A stretch of DNA of 64,000 nucleotides, from contig NZ_FXYY01000007.1 of NCBI RefSeq assembly GCF_900169165.1, positions 62,001 through 126,000 of the forward strand, given 5' to 3'. Below the pieces are notes generated by a model. It worked only from the letters and a program-made list of their open reading frames with translations. It made no database searches and had not been told where the DNA came from. Numbering within the stretch: position 1 is the stretch's first letter; each line of letters begins with the position of its first letter. The stretch is from Brevibacterium linens ATCC 9172. GTDB taxonomy: Bacteria; Actinomycetota; Actinomycetes; Actinomycetales; Brevibacteriaceae. This document shows, piece after piece, positions 50,651 to 60,310 of this stretch. The translations under genes were made by a program, and so were the position numbers.

Positions 50651-52479
50651 GCGAGGCCGAGGCGCTCGCGGAGGTTGTCGACCTCGGCGCGGAGCTCGGC
50701 CGGAACCGAATCGCCGAGCTCGGCGTACCACTCTTCGATGAGGCCGAGTTCGGTCTCCCACTCCTCGGGCTTGATGGCGAGAGCCTTGCGCAGCTGCTCG
50801 TCGGTGAAGTCGAGGCCTTCGGTGTCCAGACCACCTTCGACCGGGGTGAGGCCGAGCGGGGATTCCTGAGCATCGGCGGTGCCGGTGACGCGTTCGAAGA
50901 CCCACTTGAGGACGCGTGAGTTCTCGGAGAATCCGGGCCACAGGAACGAGTTGTCGTCGTCGCGGCGGAACCAGTTGACGTAGAAGATCTTCGGCAGCTG
51001 GGCACCCTCGGTGTTGCCGATGTTGATCCAGTGCTGCAGGTAGTCACCGACGTTGTAGCCGATGAACGGGCGCATCGCCATCGGGTCGCGGCGGACGACG
51101 CCGACGGCACCGGTGGCAGCTGCGGTGGTCTCCGAGGAGAGCACCGAACCCATGAACACGCCGTGCGTCCAGTCCTTGGTCTCGGTCACGAGCGGCATCG
51201 TGGTCTTGCGGCGACCGCCGAAGAGGATGGCCGAGATCGGCACACCGTTCGGGTTGGTCCACTCGGGAGCCAAGGTCGGCACGTTCGCGATCGGGGTGCA
51301 GAAACGTGAGTTCGGGTGAGCGGCGGGGGTATCGGACTCGGGAGTCCAGTCGTTGCCCCTCCAGTCGGTGAGGTGAGCGGGCGCCTCGTCGGTCTTGCCT
51401 TCCCACCACACGTCACCGTCGTCGGTCAGAGCGACGTTGGTGAAGATGTTGCCGCCTGCCTCGATGGCGCGCATCGCAGTCGGGTTCGTCGTGTAACCGG
51501 TGCCCGGGGCGACGCCGAAGAGCCCGAACTCGGGGTTGACGGCGTAGAGCTGGCCATCCTCACCGAAGCGCATCCACGCGATGTCGTCACCGAGGGTCTC
51601 GGCCTTCCACCCGGGAATGGTCGGTTCGATCATGGCGAGATTGGTCTTGCCGCAGGCCGAGGGGAATGCGGCGGCGACGTACTTGACGACGCCTTCGGGG
51701 TTCGTCAGCTTGAGGATGAGCATGTGCTCGGCCAGCCAGCCTTCGTCCCGGGCGATCGCGGAGGCGATGCGCAGCGCGTAGCACTTCTTGCCCAGCAGCG
51801 CGTTGCCGCCGTAGCCGGAGCCGAAGGACCAGATGGCGCGATCCTCGGGGAAGTGGGTGATGTACTTGGTGGTGTTGCAGGGCCAGGCGACGTCTTCCTG
51901 TCCCTCTTCCAGCGGAGCGCCGACGGAGTGGACGCACTCGACGAACTTCGCGTCCTGGGCGTCGATCGCATCGAGGGCGTACTTGCCCGAGCGAGCCATG
52001 ACGAGCATGGACAGGACGACGTACGCCGAATCGGTGACCTCGATGCCGAACATCGGCTGGTCCGCTTCGGCGTGGCCCATGACGAAGGGGATGACGTACA
52101 TGGTGCGTCCGCGCATCGCGCCCTCGAACAGCGGGTTGAGCGTCTCCTTCATCTCCGCGGGAGCGACCCAGTTGTTGAGTGGACCGGCATCCTTCTCGTC
52201 TTCGGAGCAGATGTAGGTCCGGCCCTCGACGCGGGCGACGTCCTCGGGGTCGGAGGCCGCGTAGTAGGAGTCCTTGGTGCCGTTGACACGCTGGATGGTG
52301 CCGGCCTCGACGAGCTTCTCGGCGATCTCGTTCTTCTGTGCTTCGGAACCATCGATCCAGACGATGTCGTCCGGGGTGGTCAGGGCGGCGATCCGGCTGA
52401 CGAACGAGAGCACCGACTTGTTCTCGGTCGGTGCGTTCTTCAGCTGGTCAGCGACGACATCATGGTCGAGGACAGTCAT
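50647..52479 (-). CDS. pckG: Phosphoenolpyruvate carboxykinase (GTP)
   Basis: GTP-dependent PEPCK linking oxaloacetate and PEP for gluconeogenesis and anaplerosis. 610 residues from ATG 52479, full length. Landmarks: [21 protein letters not shown], the hyper-reactive Cys in the P-loop-like [14 protein letters not shown] (kinase-1 motif), the Mg/Mn site [32 protein letters not shown], and [16 protein letters not shown] in the C-terminal part. The inner ATG is chosen because GGAGACC lies upstream at normal distance and the family starts near here; the frame stays open to 52599. Stands alone, convergent with the Pit operon. Confidence 0.98.
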   Translation of the reverse strand: MTVLDHDVVADQLKNAPTENKSVLSFVSRIAALTTPDDIVWIDGSEAQKNEIAEKLVEAGTIQRVNGTKDSYYAASDPEDVARVEGRTYICSEDEKDAGPLNNWVAPAEMKETLNPLFEGAMRGRTMYVIPFVMGHAEADQPMFGIEVTDSAYVVLSMLVMARSGKYALDAIDAQDAKFVECVHSVGAPLEEGQEDVAWPCNTTKYITHFPEDRAIWSFGSGYGGNALLGKKCYALRIASAIARDEGWLAEHMLILKLTNPEGVVKYVAAAFPSACGKTNLAMIEPTIPGWKAETLGDDIAWMRFGEDGQLYAVNPEFGLFGVAPGTGYTTNPTAMRAIEAGGNIFTNVALTDDGDVWWEGKTDEAPAHLTDWRGNDWTPESDTPAAHPNSRFCTPIANVPTLAPEWTNPNGVPISAILFGGRRKTTMPLVTETKDWTHGVFMGSVLSSETTAAATGAVGVVRRDPMAMRPFIGYNVGDYLQHWINIGNTEGAQLPKIFYVNWFRRDDDNSFLWPGFSENSRVLKWVFERVTGTADAQESPLGLTPVEGGLDTEGLDFTDEQLRKALAIKPEEWETELGLIEEWYAELGDSVPAELRAEVDNLRERLGLA

Positions 52480-52789
52480 GAGTGGTCTCCTGGTGGGTCG
52501 TGTGTGGGGTTTCGTCTGCGGCGGCTGGCGTCCGTCGAGCGGTTGGTACATCTCCACCGTAGGATGGGAGCAGAAGCGAAAAACGGGCGTTTCGGTCACT
52601 CGAAGATGTGCATTGGATCACAGTCAGGGGCCGAATGACGCGAAAGACGCAATTCACTGACGTGTTATTTCATTCGATTGACGTATCGTTTCAATCGTGA
52701 TCGACCGCTGAAATCTGCGATTTCATCCCCTCCCGCCGAGGCGGCTCTGGCCTTGAGTGCGAATGTGGCGAAGCGCACGTGGAGACGAT

Positions 52790-52819
52790 TTGAGCTTCGG
52801 TGAGGCGGGTGTGTATAGT
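52790..52819 (+). promoter_or_regulatory. Promoter of tRNA-Arg(ACG)
   Basis: TTGAGC (52790-52795), 18-bp spacer, TATAGT (52814-52819). The predicted start near 52826 leaves about 28 nt of leader. One of the best -35/-10 matches in the window. Confidence 0.75.
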
Positions 52820-52853
52820 TGTTCGAGTTGCAGGGAGAGAGTCCGGGCGACAT

Positions 52854-52926
52854 GCGCCACTAGCTCAACGGATAGAGCATCTGACTACGGATCAGAAGGT
52901 TGGGGGTTCGAATCCCTCGTGGCGCA
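52854..52926 (+). tRNA. tRNA-Arg (anticodon ACG)
   Basis: 73 nt. Acceptor GCGCCAC pairs with GTGGCGC (52919-52925), discriminator A. D arm GCTCAACGGATAGAGC, anticodon stem-loop CTGACTACGGATCAG with ACG at 52887-52889 (A34 would become inosine to read CGU/CGC/CGA), T arm GGGGGTTCGAATCCCTC. CCA not fully encoded (ACC follows). Confidence 0.97.
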
Positions 52927-52933
52927 CCGAAGG

Positions 52934-52975
52934 AAAGTCCCTCACCAGGCAGGATAGCTGGTGAGGGACTTTTTC
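52934..52975 (+). terminator. Terminator of tRNA-Arg
   Basis: AAAGTCCCTCACCAG pairs with CTGGTGAGGGACTTT around a short loop, followed by a T-run. A classical intrinsic terminator. Confidence 0.92.
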
Positions 52976-53068
52976 GTATGCCTGGAGTCGGCCGATCTGA
53001 TGGGCTGATGATCAGAATGTGTGTACAGGATGGCCCGCTTGCCCAGTAGGCAGTAGGGCAGGACCGGG

Positions 53069-53830
53069 TTGAACATGACTACTGATCCGAAGGTTGGGCT
53101 TCTGTTGGGTGTTGAGATGAGGAAAGCCCGTCGTCACCGGGACGAGTTCGGTGAGGTCATCGAGGTGTTCGCCGACCGCCCAGGACCGAAGACGGTGACG
53201 GGGGTCGTCGTCGGGTGGGTGCTCTTCACAGCTCTGACATTCATCAACCCCGGGGAGACGCCGCTGCTGGCTCTTGCTCCAGGCGTCATCTTCGCGGTGA
53301 TGTTCGGTTTGATCCTTCTCTATCTCTCGGGTGAGCGGCTCATCGTCTGCGAACGAGGGATCCTTGTCGGCTCCATTGCCCCGGGAATTCGTCCCTACGC
53401 CATTCCCTATCGGCAGGTCACGCCCGGCAGCATTGCCGGGGTCGCCGGCGCGAACAGATATCTCAAAGAGGCCGGACTGCAAGGACAGATCGCGCAGTCG
53501 ACTCTGCGAGCGTCCTGGTGGACGAAGAACGGTCTCCACTTCGTCGCCTGCTCAGCCGAGGATGCCAGGCGCGGACGCAGACGATTCACGCTGGCCCTCG
53601 ACCCGATTCCACGGTCGATCGACGGCCGCTGGATCTGGTTCGCAGGGACCGGTCGGCAGTCCGCGAGGTCGGCGGTCGAAGTGATCGCTCGGGCCGCCTC
53701 GGCAGTGGGGTATCCACAGCTGGCTCAGGCCGCGCTCGACCGCGGAGTCGTCGAGCTGACCGGCAACCCCGAGGACGCGGCGCTCCAACTGCCCGGTCAC
53801 CCACCGGTCCACGGGGGCGGGATCAGATAG
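53069..53830 (+). CDS. Unknown protein with two N-terminal membrane helices
   Basis: 253 residues; family not recognised. A charged N-terminus (about 1-42) is followed by two adjacent helices (TGVVVGWVLFTALTFI near 44-59 and LLALAPGVIFAVMFGLILLYL near 66-86). Then comes a soluble beta-rich domain with LIVCERGILVGSIAPGIRPYAIPYRQVTPGSI, which looks like a PH-like or bPH2-type segment. The C-terminal half is probably cytoplasmic. The start is uncertain between TTG 53069 (AGGA five bases away) and ATG 53075. It lies about 90 bp past the tRNA-Arg terminator and converges on the broken alkylation-repair gene. Confidence 0.75.
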   Translation: MNMTTDPKVGLLLGVEMRKARRHRDEFGEVIEVFADRPGPKTVTGVVVGWVLFTALTFINPGETPLLALAPGVIFAVMFGLILLYLSGERLIVCERGILVGSIAPGIRPYAIPYRQVTPGSIAGVAGANRYLKEAGLQGQIAQSTLRASWWTKNGLHFVACSAEDARRGRRRFTLALDPIPRSIDGRWIWFAGTGRQSARSAVEVIARAASAVGYPQLAQAALDRGVVELTGNPEDAALQLPGHPPVHGGGIR

Positions 53831-53864
53831 TCGGGACTCGGGTTACCCGCGGTCGAGGTTTGTG

Positions 53865-54665
53865 TCACCTGGCGGCAAGCACCGCGTCGCGCTGTTCGGG
53901 CGAGAGTCGTTTGACGGCTTCGCGGACCGTCACTCCGGAGGCGCGGTGGGCGCGCGGGAGGATCCAGTCGAAGACGAGGTCGGGGCGTGTGCGTGCGGTG
54001 TCGCGCAGAATCCAGCCGATGGCCTTGCGGATGAAGAATTCCTTCTCCTCGAGCATCGCCTCGGCGAAACGGGAGAACCGGTCGAAGTCGCCGCGGCCCT
54101 GTCGCAGCGGAACCAGGTGCGCCAGCAGGGCCGAACGGCGGATCCAGAAGTCCTCCTCGCTCGCCCAGCGCTCGAGAATGGGATCGAAAGCAGCATCCCG
54201 TTCGCTCAACGGCCCGATGAGATCCCCGGCCAGGGGGTCGACAAGGGCTCAGGTCTTCGCTTCGCGCAGCAGGTCTTCAATGAAATCCGCATCCCCGGCG
54301 CCGAGGCGGTCCTGCGACTGGATGAGCACCATCGTGGCTGCAGCGCGACGTTCGTGGACGGGTGTGTGGTTCCCGGTTGACCCGCCGTCAGTCAGTTCGG
54401 TGCTGTCGGCCGAGTCATCTGACGACGTCGGCGCGGCCCAGAGAAGCCGGGCAAGCTCGATGACCTCATCGTGTTCGAGCCCCGTCCCTCGCAGTGCTGC
54501 CCGAACGATGGCTCGGGTGTCCGGGACGCTCACCCCGTAATGGAGGAGTTCGCTCTTGAGGTAGGCCTTTTCCTTCTGGGCGCGTTCGCTGCCGCCACGG
54601 GCGCGCAGATCTCGGTCGACCGCCTCGGCGAGGGCCTGGACGTTGTACCGGGAATCGGAGGTCAT
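53865..54665 (-). pseudogene. DNA alkylation repair protein (AlkD-like), interrupted by an in-frame TGA
   Basis: Two open segments in the same frame, 54665-54252 and 54248-53865, are separated only by one TGA codon (54251-54249). Read through, the product is 266 residues and collinear with the HEAT-repeat alkylpurine glycosylase AlkD: an N-terminal part with RAQKEKAYLKSELLHYGVSVPDTRAIVR and HERRAAATMVLIQSQ, then after the stop codon ALVDPLAGDLIGPL, RWASEEDFWIRRSALLAHL and MLEEKEFFIRKAIGWILRDTA. The stop falls exactly where the family has Trp in its conserved W-x-x-V-D motif, so TGG to TGA is the simplest cause. Both halves keep good codon structure, so the mutation is recent, or it is a sequencing error. 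Each half alone should be inactive. Confidence 0.85.
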
Positions 54666-54738
54666 GGAACGAATCATTCCACGGTCGCACCGCACCGCAT
54701 CGTGCGGACGCGGGCGCTGCAGCTCGCGGTGAATGCGA

Positions 54739-54798
54739 AACGGCCGGCAGGCGGACTCCGTCGATCGCATTGATCGGGGAGTGCGCCTGCCGGCCGTT
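54739..54798 (-). terminator. Terminator after argG
   Basis: AACGGCCGGCAGGCG (54739-54753) pairs with CGCCTGCCGGCCGTT (54784-54798); the 30-base loop holds a second small stem (ACTCC with GGAGT). It lies 116 bp past the argG stop. Confidence 0.75.
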
Positions 54799-54913
54799 CT
54801 CTGTTCTCAACCGGAGGCCGCGAGTCTCATGCTGCGCAGTGTCTCCGGAAGTCTTTCGCTATCCGGCACGGACGGGGTTCAGCCCGACCGAAGCCGGCGT
54901 CGGGCGCGTGACC

Positions 54914-56395
<1,482 letters not shown>

Positions 56396-56453
56396 TTATG
56401 TGGTTGGGGTGGGTGAGGCGATGGAATCTCGCCGAGGCGGCCCCGCCGATTGC

Positions 56454-56459
56454 TATCGT
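56454..56459 (+). promoter_or_regulatory. Putative -10 hexamer (TATCGT) for the GNAT gene
   Basis: TATCGT, GAACAG (6 nt), GTG at 56466. This decides the start: the upstream in-frame ATGs lie before the promoter. Confidence 0.5.
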
Positions 56460-56465
56460 GAACAG

Positions 56466-56978
56466 GTGACGAATCCTCCCGCGCCTCAGTTCTCCGTCCG
56501 CGCCGAGGCGCGCGGCGACATCGACGCGATTCACGCGCTGACCGCGGCTGCCTTCGGTCAGGTCGACGAAGCCGAGCTCGTCGACGCCCTCCGCGCATCC
56601 GGCAATGGGCTCGAGGGTCTGTCGTTCGTCGGCGTCCTCGACGAGGAAGTCATCGCCCACGCCATGCTCTCCCGGTGCTTTGTCGGCGACGTTCCCGGGG
56701 TCTGCCTTGCCCCCTGTTCCGTGTGGCCCGAGCACCAGCGCACCGGTGTCGGCACCGCCGTCATCGAGGCGCTGCTGGCCGAGGCTGCCCGCAGGGGTGA
56801 GGCATTCGCCGTGGTCCTCGGCCATGCCGAGTACTACCCGCGCTTCGGGTTCACCCCGGCCTCGGGCTTCGGCATCACCCTGCACGTCGACGTTCCAGGC
56901 GACGCGCTCATGGCGATGCCGTTGGCCGGCGAGGTGCCTGCGGGTGCCTTGGCCTTCGCGCCAGAGTTCGGGGTCTGA
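56466..56978 (+). CDS. GNAT-family N-acetyltransferase
   Basis: 170 residues from GTG 56466. A compact GNAT fold (YhbS-like): FSVRAEARGDIDAIHALTAAAFG start, VIAHAMLSRCFV, the acetyl-CoA pyrophosphate loop in VWPEHQRTGVGTAVIEALLAEAARRG (Q/R-x-x-G-x-G/A), and VVLGHAEYYPRFGFTPASGFGI, a signature of the YhbS group. Such enzymes acetylate a small molecule or protein amine; the substrate is unknown. The frame is open to 56373, but the putative -10 hexamer lies at 56454. An exact CGCCGAGGCGGC 12-mer is just upstream (56430-56441). Followed by a repeat hairpin. Confidence 0.9.
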   Translation: MTNPPAPQFSVRAEARGDIDAIHALTAAAFGQVDEAELVDALRASGNGLEGLSFVGVLDEEVIAHAMLSRCFVGDVPGVCLAPCSVWPEHQRTGVGTAVIEALLAEAARRGEAFAVVLGHAEYYPRFGFTPASGFGITLHVDVPGDALMAMPLAGEVPAGALAFAPEFGV

Positions 56979-57117
56979 GGCAGAGCAGGCGGCGCGACGG
57001 TGCTGGCGGCCGCTATCCGTTCTGCTGCCAGCTTGGTACCTCCGCTCGCGGTATCTGCCCACGAAGCTGGCTTCACCCGAAACAGCAGGTCGCAATCGGA
57101 TATTTGCGCGTGGATAT

Positions 57118-57197
57118 AGGTCAGCATCGGACACTAGCGGCAGAACTTAGGTCAACATCGGACACTTTTCGACGCCAGAAATGTCCGATGCTGACCT
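57118..57197. repeat. AGGTCANCATCGGACA-type hairpin element, copy 1
   Basis: Two direct copies of AGGTCANCATCGGACA (57118-57133 and 57149-57164) and one inverted copy (57182-57197). The inverted copy pairs perfectly with the outer direct copy and with one mismatch to the inner one, so two alternative hairpins are possible. It is followed by ACATTTTT and can end the GNAT transcript. It lies 7 bp from the stop of the DUF559 gene. Confidence 0.85.
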
Positions 57198-57204
57198 ACA
57201 TTTT

Positions 57205-58128
57205 TCACTGCAGTCCGAGATGTCGGCGGATGTCGCGTTCAAGCTGACGGCGATTGGTCGACTTCGTTACTCGCAATACCGTCCAGCCGGCGGCTTTCAG
57301 TGCGTTGACTCGGTCGATATCAGCGGCCCACTGTCCCTCTGATGTCCTGTGAAAGTCTCCCTCGTACTCCAATGCGAGTTTCTCCTTCAGGTAGCCGAGG
57401 TCGGGATGCAGGGTCCGGTCGATCGTCGGGCAGTAGACGGCGGGGTGGACGGCAGGTTCCGGAAGGCCTCGGGACACGGCCCACAGGCGGAGGTCGGTCT
57501 CCATCGGCGAGTCGACATCTTCCCGAATGAGTTCAACAGCGGCCTTGAGCTTCGATCTGGCCCTGAGGTGCCTCGTCTCGGCGACGTGCTCGACCAGAGA
57601 CGGCAGTGTGAATTGCGGTGGGCTCTTCCAGTCGCCGATCGCCGCGTCTCCGATCTTCACCAGCGACTCCACGGAGCAGACGGAAGCAAACTGACTGAAT
57701 ACCTGCAAAGGACTCAAGGTCGGCAGGCCCAGCCATGAGATCGATCTGAGCATTCTCATTCGGTGCAGAACGACGCCTCTTCTGCGAATGCGCTTATTGG
57801 TGTCCGATGTCCCCAGGTGAAGATCGTTTCGTCTGAGTGATCGCGGCAATGGCCATCCATACAAACGCGCGGCAGTCTCTCTGCAGGCTACGACTCCCGG
57901 GTGTCTGTGGACGAGTGCCCTGAGCAGTCTCGCCTCATCGAGCCACGCGTCATCTGCCCACGTCGGAACCGGATACTCGGTGGAAGCCGAGTCATCGAAA
58001 CGGAGCCCCCAAGAAGCCGGGGGAAGCCCGCGCCCGGCCCGGATCTCGTAGTCGGAAGCTCCCCGTGCTCGCGCCTCCGAGACCGAGAGAACTGCCGGAT
58101 AGTGTGCGTAGATCAGTGGATGTTTCAT
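57205..58128 (-). CDS. DUF559 (Vsr/PD-(D/E)XK nuclease-like) protein with AbiEi-like N-terminus
   Basis: 307 residues. The N-terminal two thirds have the layout of actinobacterial AbiEi-like proteins (DEARLLRALVHRHPGVVACRETAARLYGWPLP, HLGTSDTNKRIRRRGVVLHR). The C-terminal 100 residues are a DUF559 nuclease-like domain: ETDLRLW, HPDLGYLKEKLALEYEGDFHR, QWAADIDRVNALKAAGWTVLRVTK, where the Asp, the Glu/Lys-containing strand and the Gln/Asp/Arg set are the conserved residues. This combination is common and poorly studied; roles in DNA repair or defence are proposed by analogy only. It appears less GC-rich than its neighbours and is bracketed by related hairpin repeats, hinting at transfer. No toxin partner adjoins it. 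Confidence 0.82.
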   Translation of the reverse strand: MKHPLIYAHYPAVLSVSEARARGASDYEIRAGRGLPPASWGLRFDDSASTEYPVPTWADDAWLDEARLLRALVHRHPGVVACRETAARLYGWPLPRSLRRNDLHLGTSDTNKRIRRRGVVLHRMRMLRSISWLGLPTLSPLQVFSQFASVCSVESLVKIGDAAIGDWKSPPQFTLPSLVEHVAETRHLRARSKLKAAVELIREDVDSPMETDLRLWAVSRGLPEPAVHPAVYCPTIDRTLHPDLGYLKEKLALEYEGDFHRTSEGQWAADIDRVNALKAAGWTVLRVTKSTNRRQLERDIRRHLGLQ

Positions 58129-58403
58129 GCACAGATCGTCTACTTGGACTCAGCGTGTGGGAAGACCTGCCTGAGGCGGCTGTGGGCAACCGTACTGCAT
58201 CCACAGCCCGTATGCGCCTGAGTCAGGCCATTTGTCCACAACCGGTCGAGGGCGGAGCTGGGGGTGACCTCAGGCGATGTCAGCGCGCCCGGGAGAAGCT
58301 TCGGGTGTCCCGGCGACGGCTCGAACGAAACTCTGCACAGGAGTGTGTGTGCGAGTGGACTCAGCGAGACGCGTAGTCACGGCGGCATAGGGTGTGCGCG
58401 AAA
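58129..58403. other. Upstream region of the DUF559 gene
   Basis: 275 bp with the start side of the DUF559 gene on one end and a repeat element on the other. It is less GC-rich than average, without a dyad or convincing promoter. No protein-like frame was recognised. Confidence 0.5.
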
Positions 58404-58522
58404 TAGTGGTCACCATCGGACTTCCGGGCTAGAGAATTAGGTCACCATCGGACATTTATCGAGCCAGAAAGTATCCGATGGTGACCTGAATTCGAGCACA
58501 GTGTCCGTTTGTGACCACTATT
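58404..58522. repeat. AGGTCANCATCGGACA-type nested hairpin element, copy 2
   Basis: Order: direct copy (TGGTCACCATCGGAC, 58407-58421), direct copy (AGGTCACCATCGGACA, 58439-58454), inverted copy (58472-58487), second inverted, more diverged copy (58503-58522). The inner pair and outer pair nest as two stems. The outermost arm overlaps the TAG stop codon of the APC permease gene (58518-58520), so it also serves as that gene's 3' end structure. Confidence 0.85.
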
Positions 58523-60101
58523 CGGGGAAGCGGCCGCGCCCTGCCCGCGCGAGTTTCAGCTTCGCGCGGTGGGCGCGGATCGCCTCGGCGACGGCGATGG
58601 CGTCACCTTCGGGAGCGTCGGACTTCCGATCCGGACGTGCCGTGAACAGGTAGATGAATCCGGCGACAAGCACGACGGCCAGACCGATGAGCACGATCCA
58701 GTCGGCGAAGAACGATCCGGAGTCGCCGGGAAGCGAGAGCAGGACCATCGCGAAGATGCCGTAGGCCAAGGCCGCGATGTTGACGACGACGCCCCAGCCT
58801 CCCAGCGACCACGGCCCCGCCGGTTTCCACCCGCGCAAACGCTGACGCAGCGCCCCGAGGACGACCATCTGGAAGGCGAGGTAGATGCCGAGGATCGCGA
58901 ACGAGGTCACGGCGACGAGGATTCCGTCGTTGAACCAGATGAGCACGCAGATCAGAGCGGGTGCGGTGCAGGCGACGATGAGGGCGTTGTGTGGGATCTT
59001 CGTTCCGTCGGTGACCTTCGACAGCCACGTGTGCCCGGGCATCATTCCGTCGCGGGCGAAGCTGAAGATCAGTCTCGATGCGGCGGCCTGCAGGCTGAGC
59101 ACACACGAGATGAACGCGAGGATCGCAACCAGCAGGAAGATCTTCGCACCGACATCGCCGAGACTGCCGGCGAGGATCGCGGGAATCGGGTCGGCGACCT
59201 CGCCGGCGACGATCTCCTCGAGATTCGGTGCCGCGAGCACATACCCGCCGAAGGAGAACAGCGCAGAGATCGCCCCGACGAAGATCGTCATGAGCATCGC
59301 CTTCGGAATGCCGCGGGCCGGATTCGACACCTCCTCGGCAACGTCACCACAAGCCTCGAAACCGTAGAAGAGGAAGAGCCCAGCAACTGCGGCTCCCATG
59401 AAGACGGGCAGGTAGCTGCCGTCACCGGCGGTGCCCATGGTGTCGAAGAAGACGGAGAAGCTGTGCTTGCGTTCGAAGATGAGCAGGAACAGGCCGAGCC
59501 CGATGACGCCGATGAGTTCGGCGAAGAGGCCGATGCGCGCGATGCGGGCCAACCATTTCGTGCCCGAGAAGTTGATCGCCAAGGCGAGGACGAGGAGTCC
59601 AAGGCCGAGGAACAGAGTGGAGTTGCGGCTGAGATCGAGGCCGAAGAGGCTTGCGAGGAACCCAGCCCCGAACTCCGCCACCGAGGTGATCGTGACGATG
59701 AGTGCGCAGATGTAGATCCAGGCGGCCATCCACGCATACCGTTTGCTCCACAGCCGCCTCGCCCATGGGTAGATTCCACCGGCGATGGGGAATTGGGAGA
59801 CGACCTCCCCGAAGACGAGGGCGACGAGCAGCTGCCCGCAGGCAACGATGACGATCCACCAGATCGAGGGCGGACCACCGGTCGACAGTGCGACGGCCAG
59901 CAGCGAATAGACGCCGACGAGCGGTGAGAGATAGGTGAAGCCGAGAGCGAAGTTCGCCCACGGGCTCATCGACCGCTCGAACGAGTCACCGTAGCCGAGG
60001 ACGGCGAGGTGATCGGAATCGGAGAGATGGCCATCGGCACGATTGCCGGCGGAGGTGTGAGCGCCCGCGGGATGGTGGGCCTTCGAGGGGAGATCGGACA
60101 T
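58518..60101 (-). CDS. APC-family amino acid permease
   Basis: 527 residues, about 12 membrane helices, complete. Landmarks: an N-terminal cytoplasmic stretch (about 1-40), SMSPWANFALGFTYLSPLVGVYSLLAVAL in helix 1, VSQFPIAGGIYPWARRLWSKRYAWMAAWIY in helix 3, FLFYGFEACGDVAEEVSNPARGIPKAM, and FAREGMMP-like FARDGMMPGHTWLSKV. It resembles the amino-acid/GABA permease (BAT1/GabP-like) branch. A GAAGGA site precedes the ATG. Substrate unknown. The stop codon lies inside the outer arm of a repeat hairpin. Confidence 0.9.
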   Translation of the reverse strand: MSDLPSKAHHPAGAHTSAGNRADGHLSDSDHLAVLGYGDSFERSMSPWANFALGFTYLSPLVGVYSLLAVALSTGGPPSIWWIVIVACGQLLVALVFGEVVSQFPIAGGIYPWARRLWSKRYAWMAAWIYICALIVTITSVAEFGAGFLASLFGLDLSRNSTLFLGLGLLVLALAINFSGTKWLARIARIGLFAELIGVIGLGLFLLIFERKHSFSVFFDTMGTAGDGSYLPVFMGAAVAGLFLFYGFEACGDVAEEVSNPARGIPKAMLMTIFVGAISALFSFGGYVLAAPNLEEIVAGEVADPIPAILAGSLGDVGAKIFLLVAILAFISCVLSLQAAASRLIFSFARDGMMPGHTWLSKVTDGTKIPHNALIVACTAPALICVLIWFNDGILVAVTSFAILGIYLAFQMVVLGALRQRLRGWKPAGPWSLGGWGVVVNIAALAYGIFAMVLLSLPGDSGSFFADWIVLIGLAVVLVAGFIYLFTARPDRKSDAPEGDAIAVAEAIRAHRAKLKLARAGRGRFPE

Positions 60102-60310
60102 GATGCAGTTCCTTCATTCGAATCGTCGTTGATTCCGTACTGTTCGCATCGTATCTCCGATTCTCGCCTGCGGAAGCGTTCTCGTCCGAGCGGCTGATCG
60201 CGATTTCCGCCTCACGGCGGAGGTGCCGGGCCACCGCGAGTCATAGCGTGGAATCACAAGCACGGACCACCGTCGAACCGGTGGGCCCGATGCAGGAACG
60301 AGGAGGAACC

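Noticed and set aside
50383..50741. Small plus-strand frames between the Pit operon and pckG
   Set aside because: They overlap the terminator and the tandem repeats and have no start signals.
53865..54665. The in-frame TGA considered as selenocysteine or programmed readthrough
   Set aside because: The family has Trp, not Cys, at this place, and no downstream stem-loop of the bacterial SECIS type was recognised; a nonsense mutation or sequencing error is simpler.
57118..58522. Repeat pair considered as the ends of a standard insertion sequence
   Set aside because: No transposase or remnant lies between; the only gene is DUF559-type. Kept instead as an uncharacterised repeat family.
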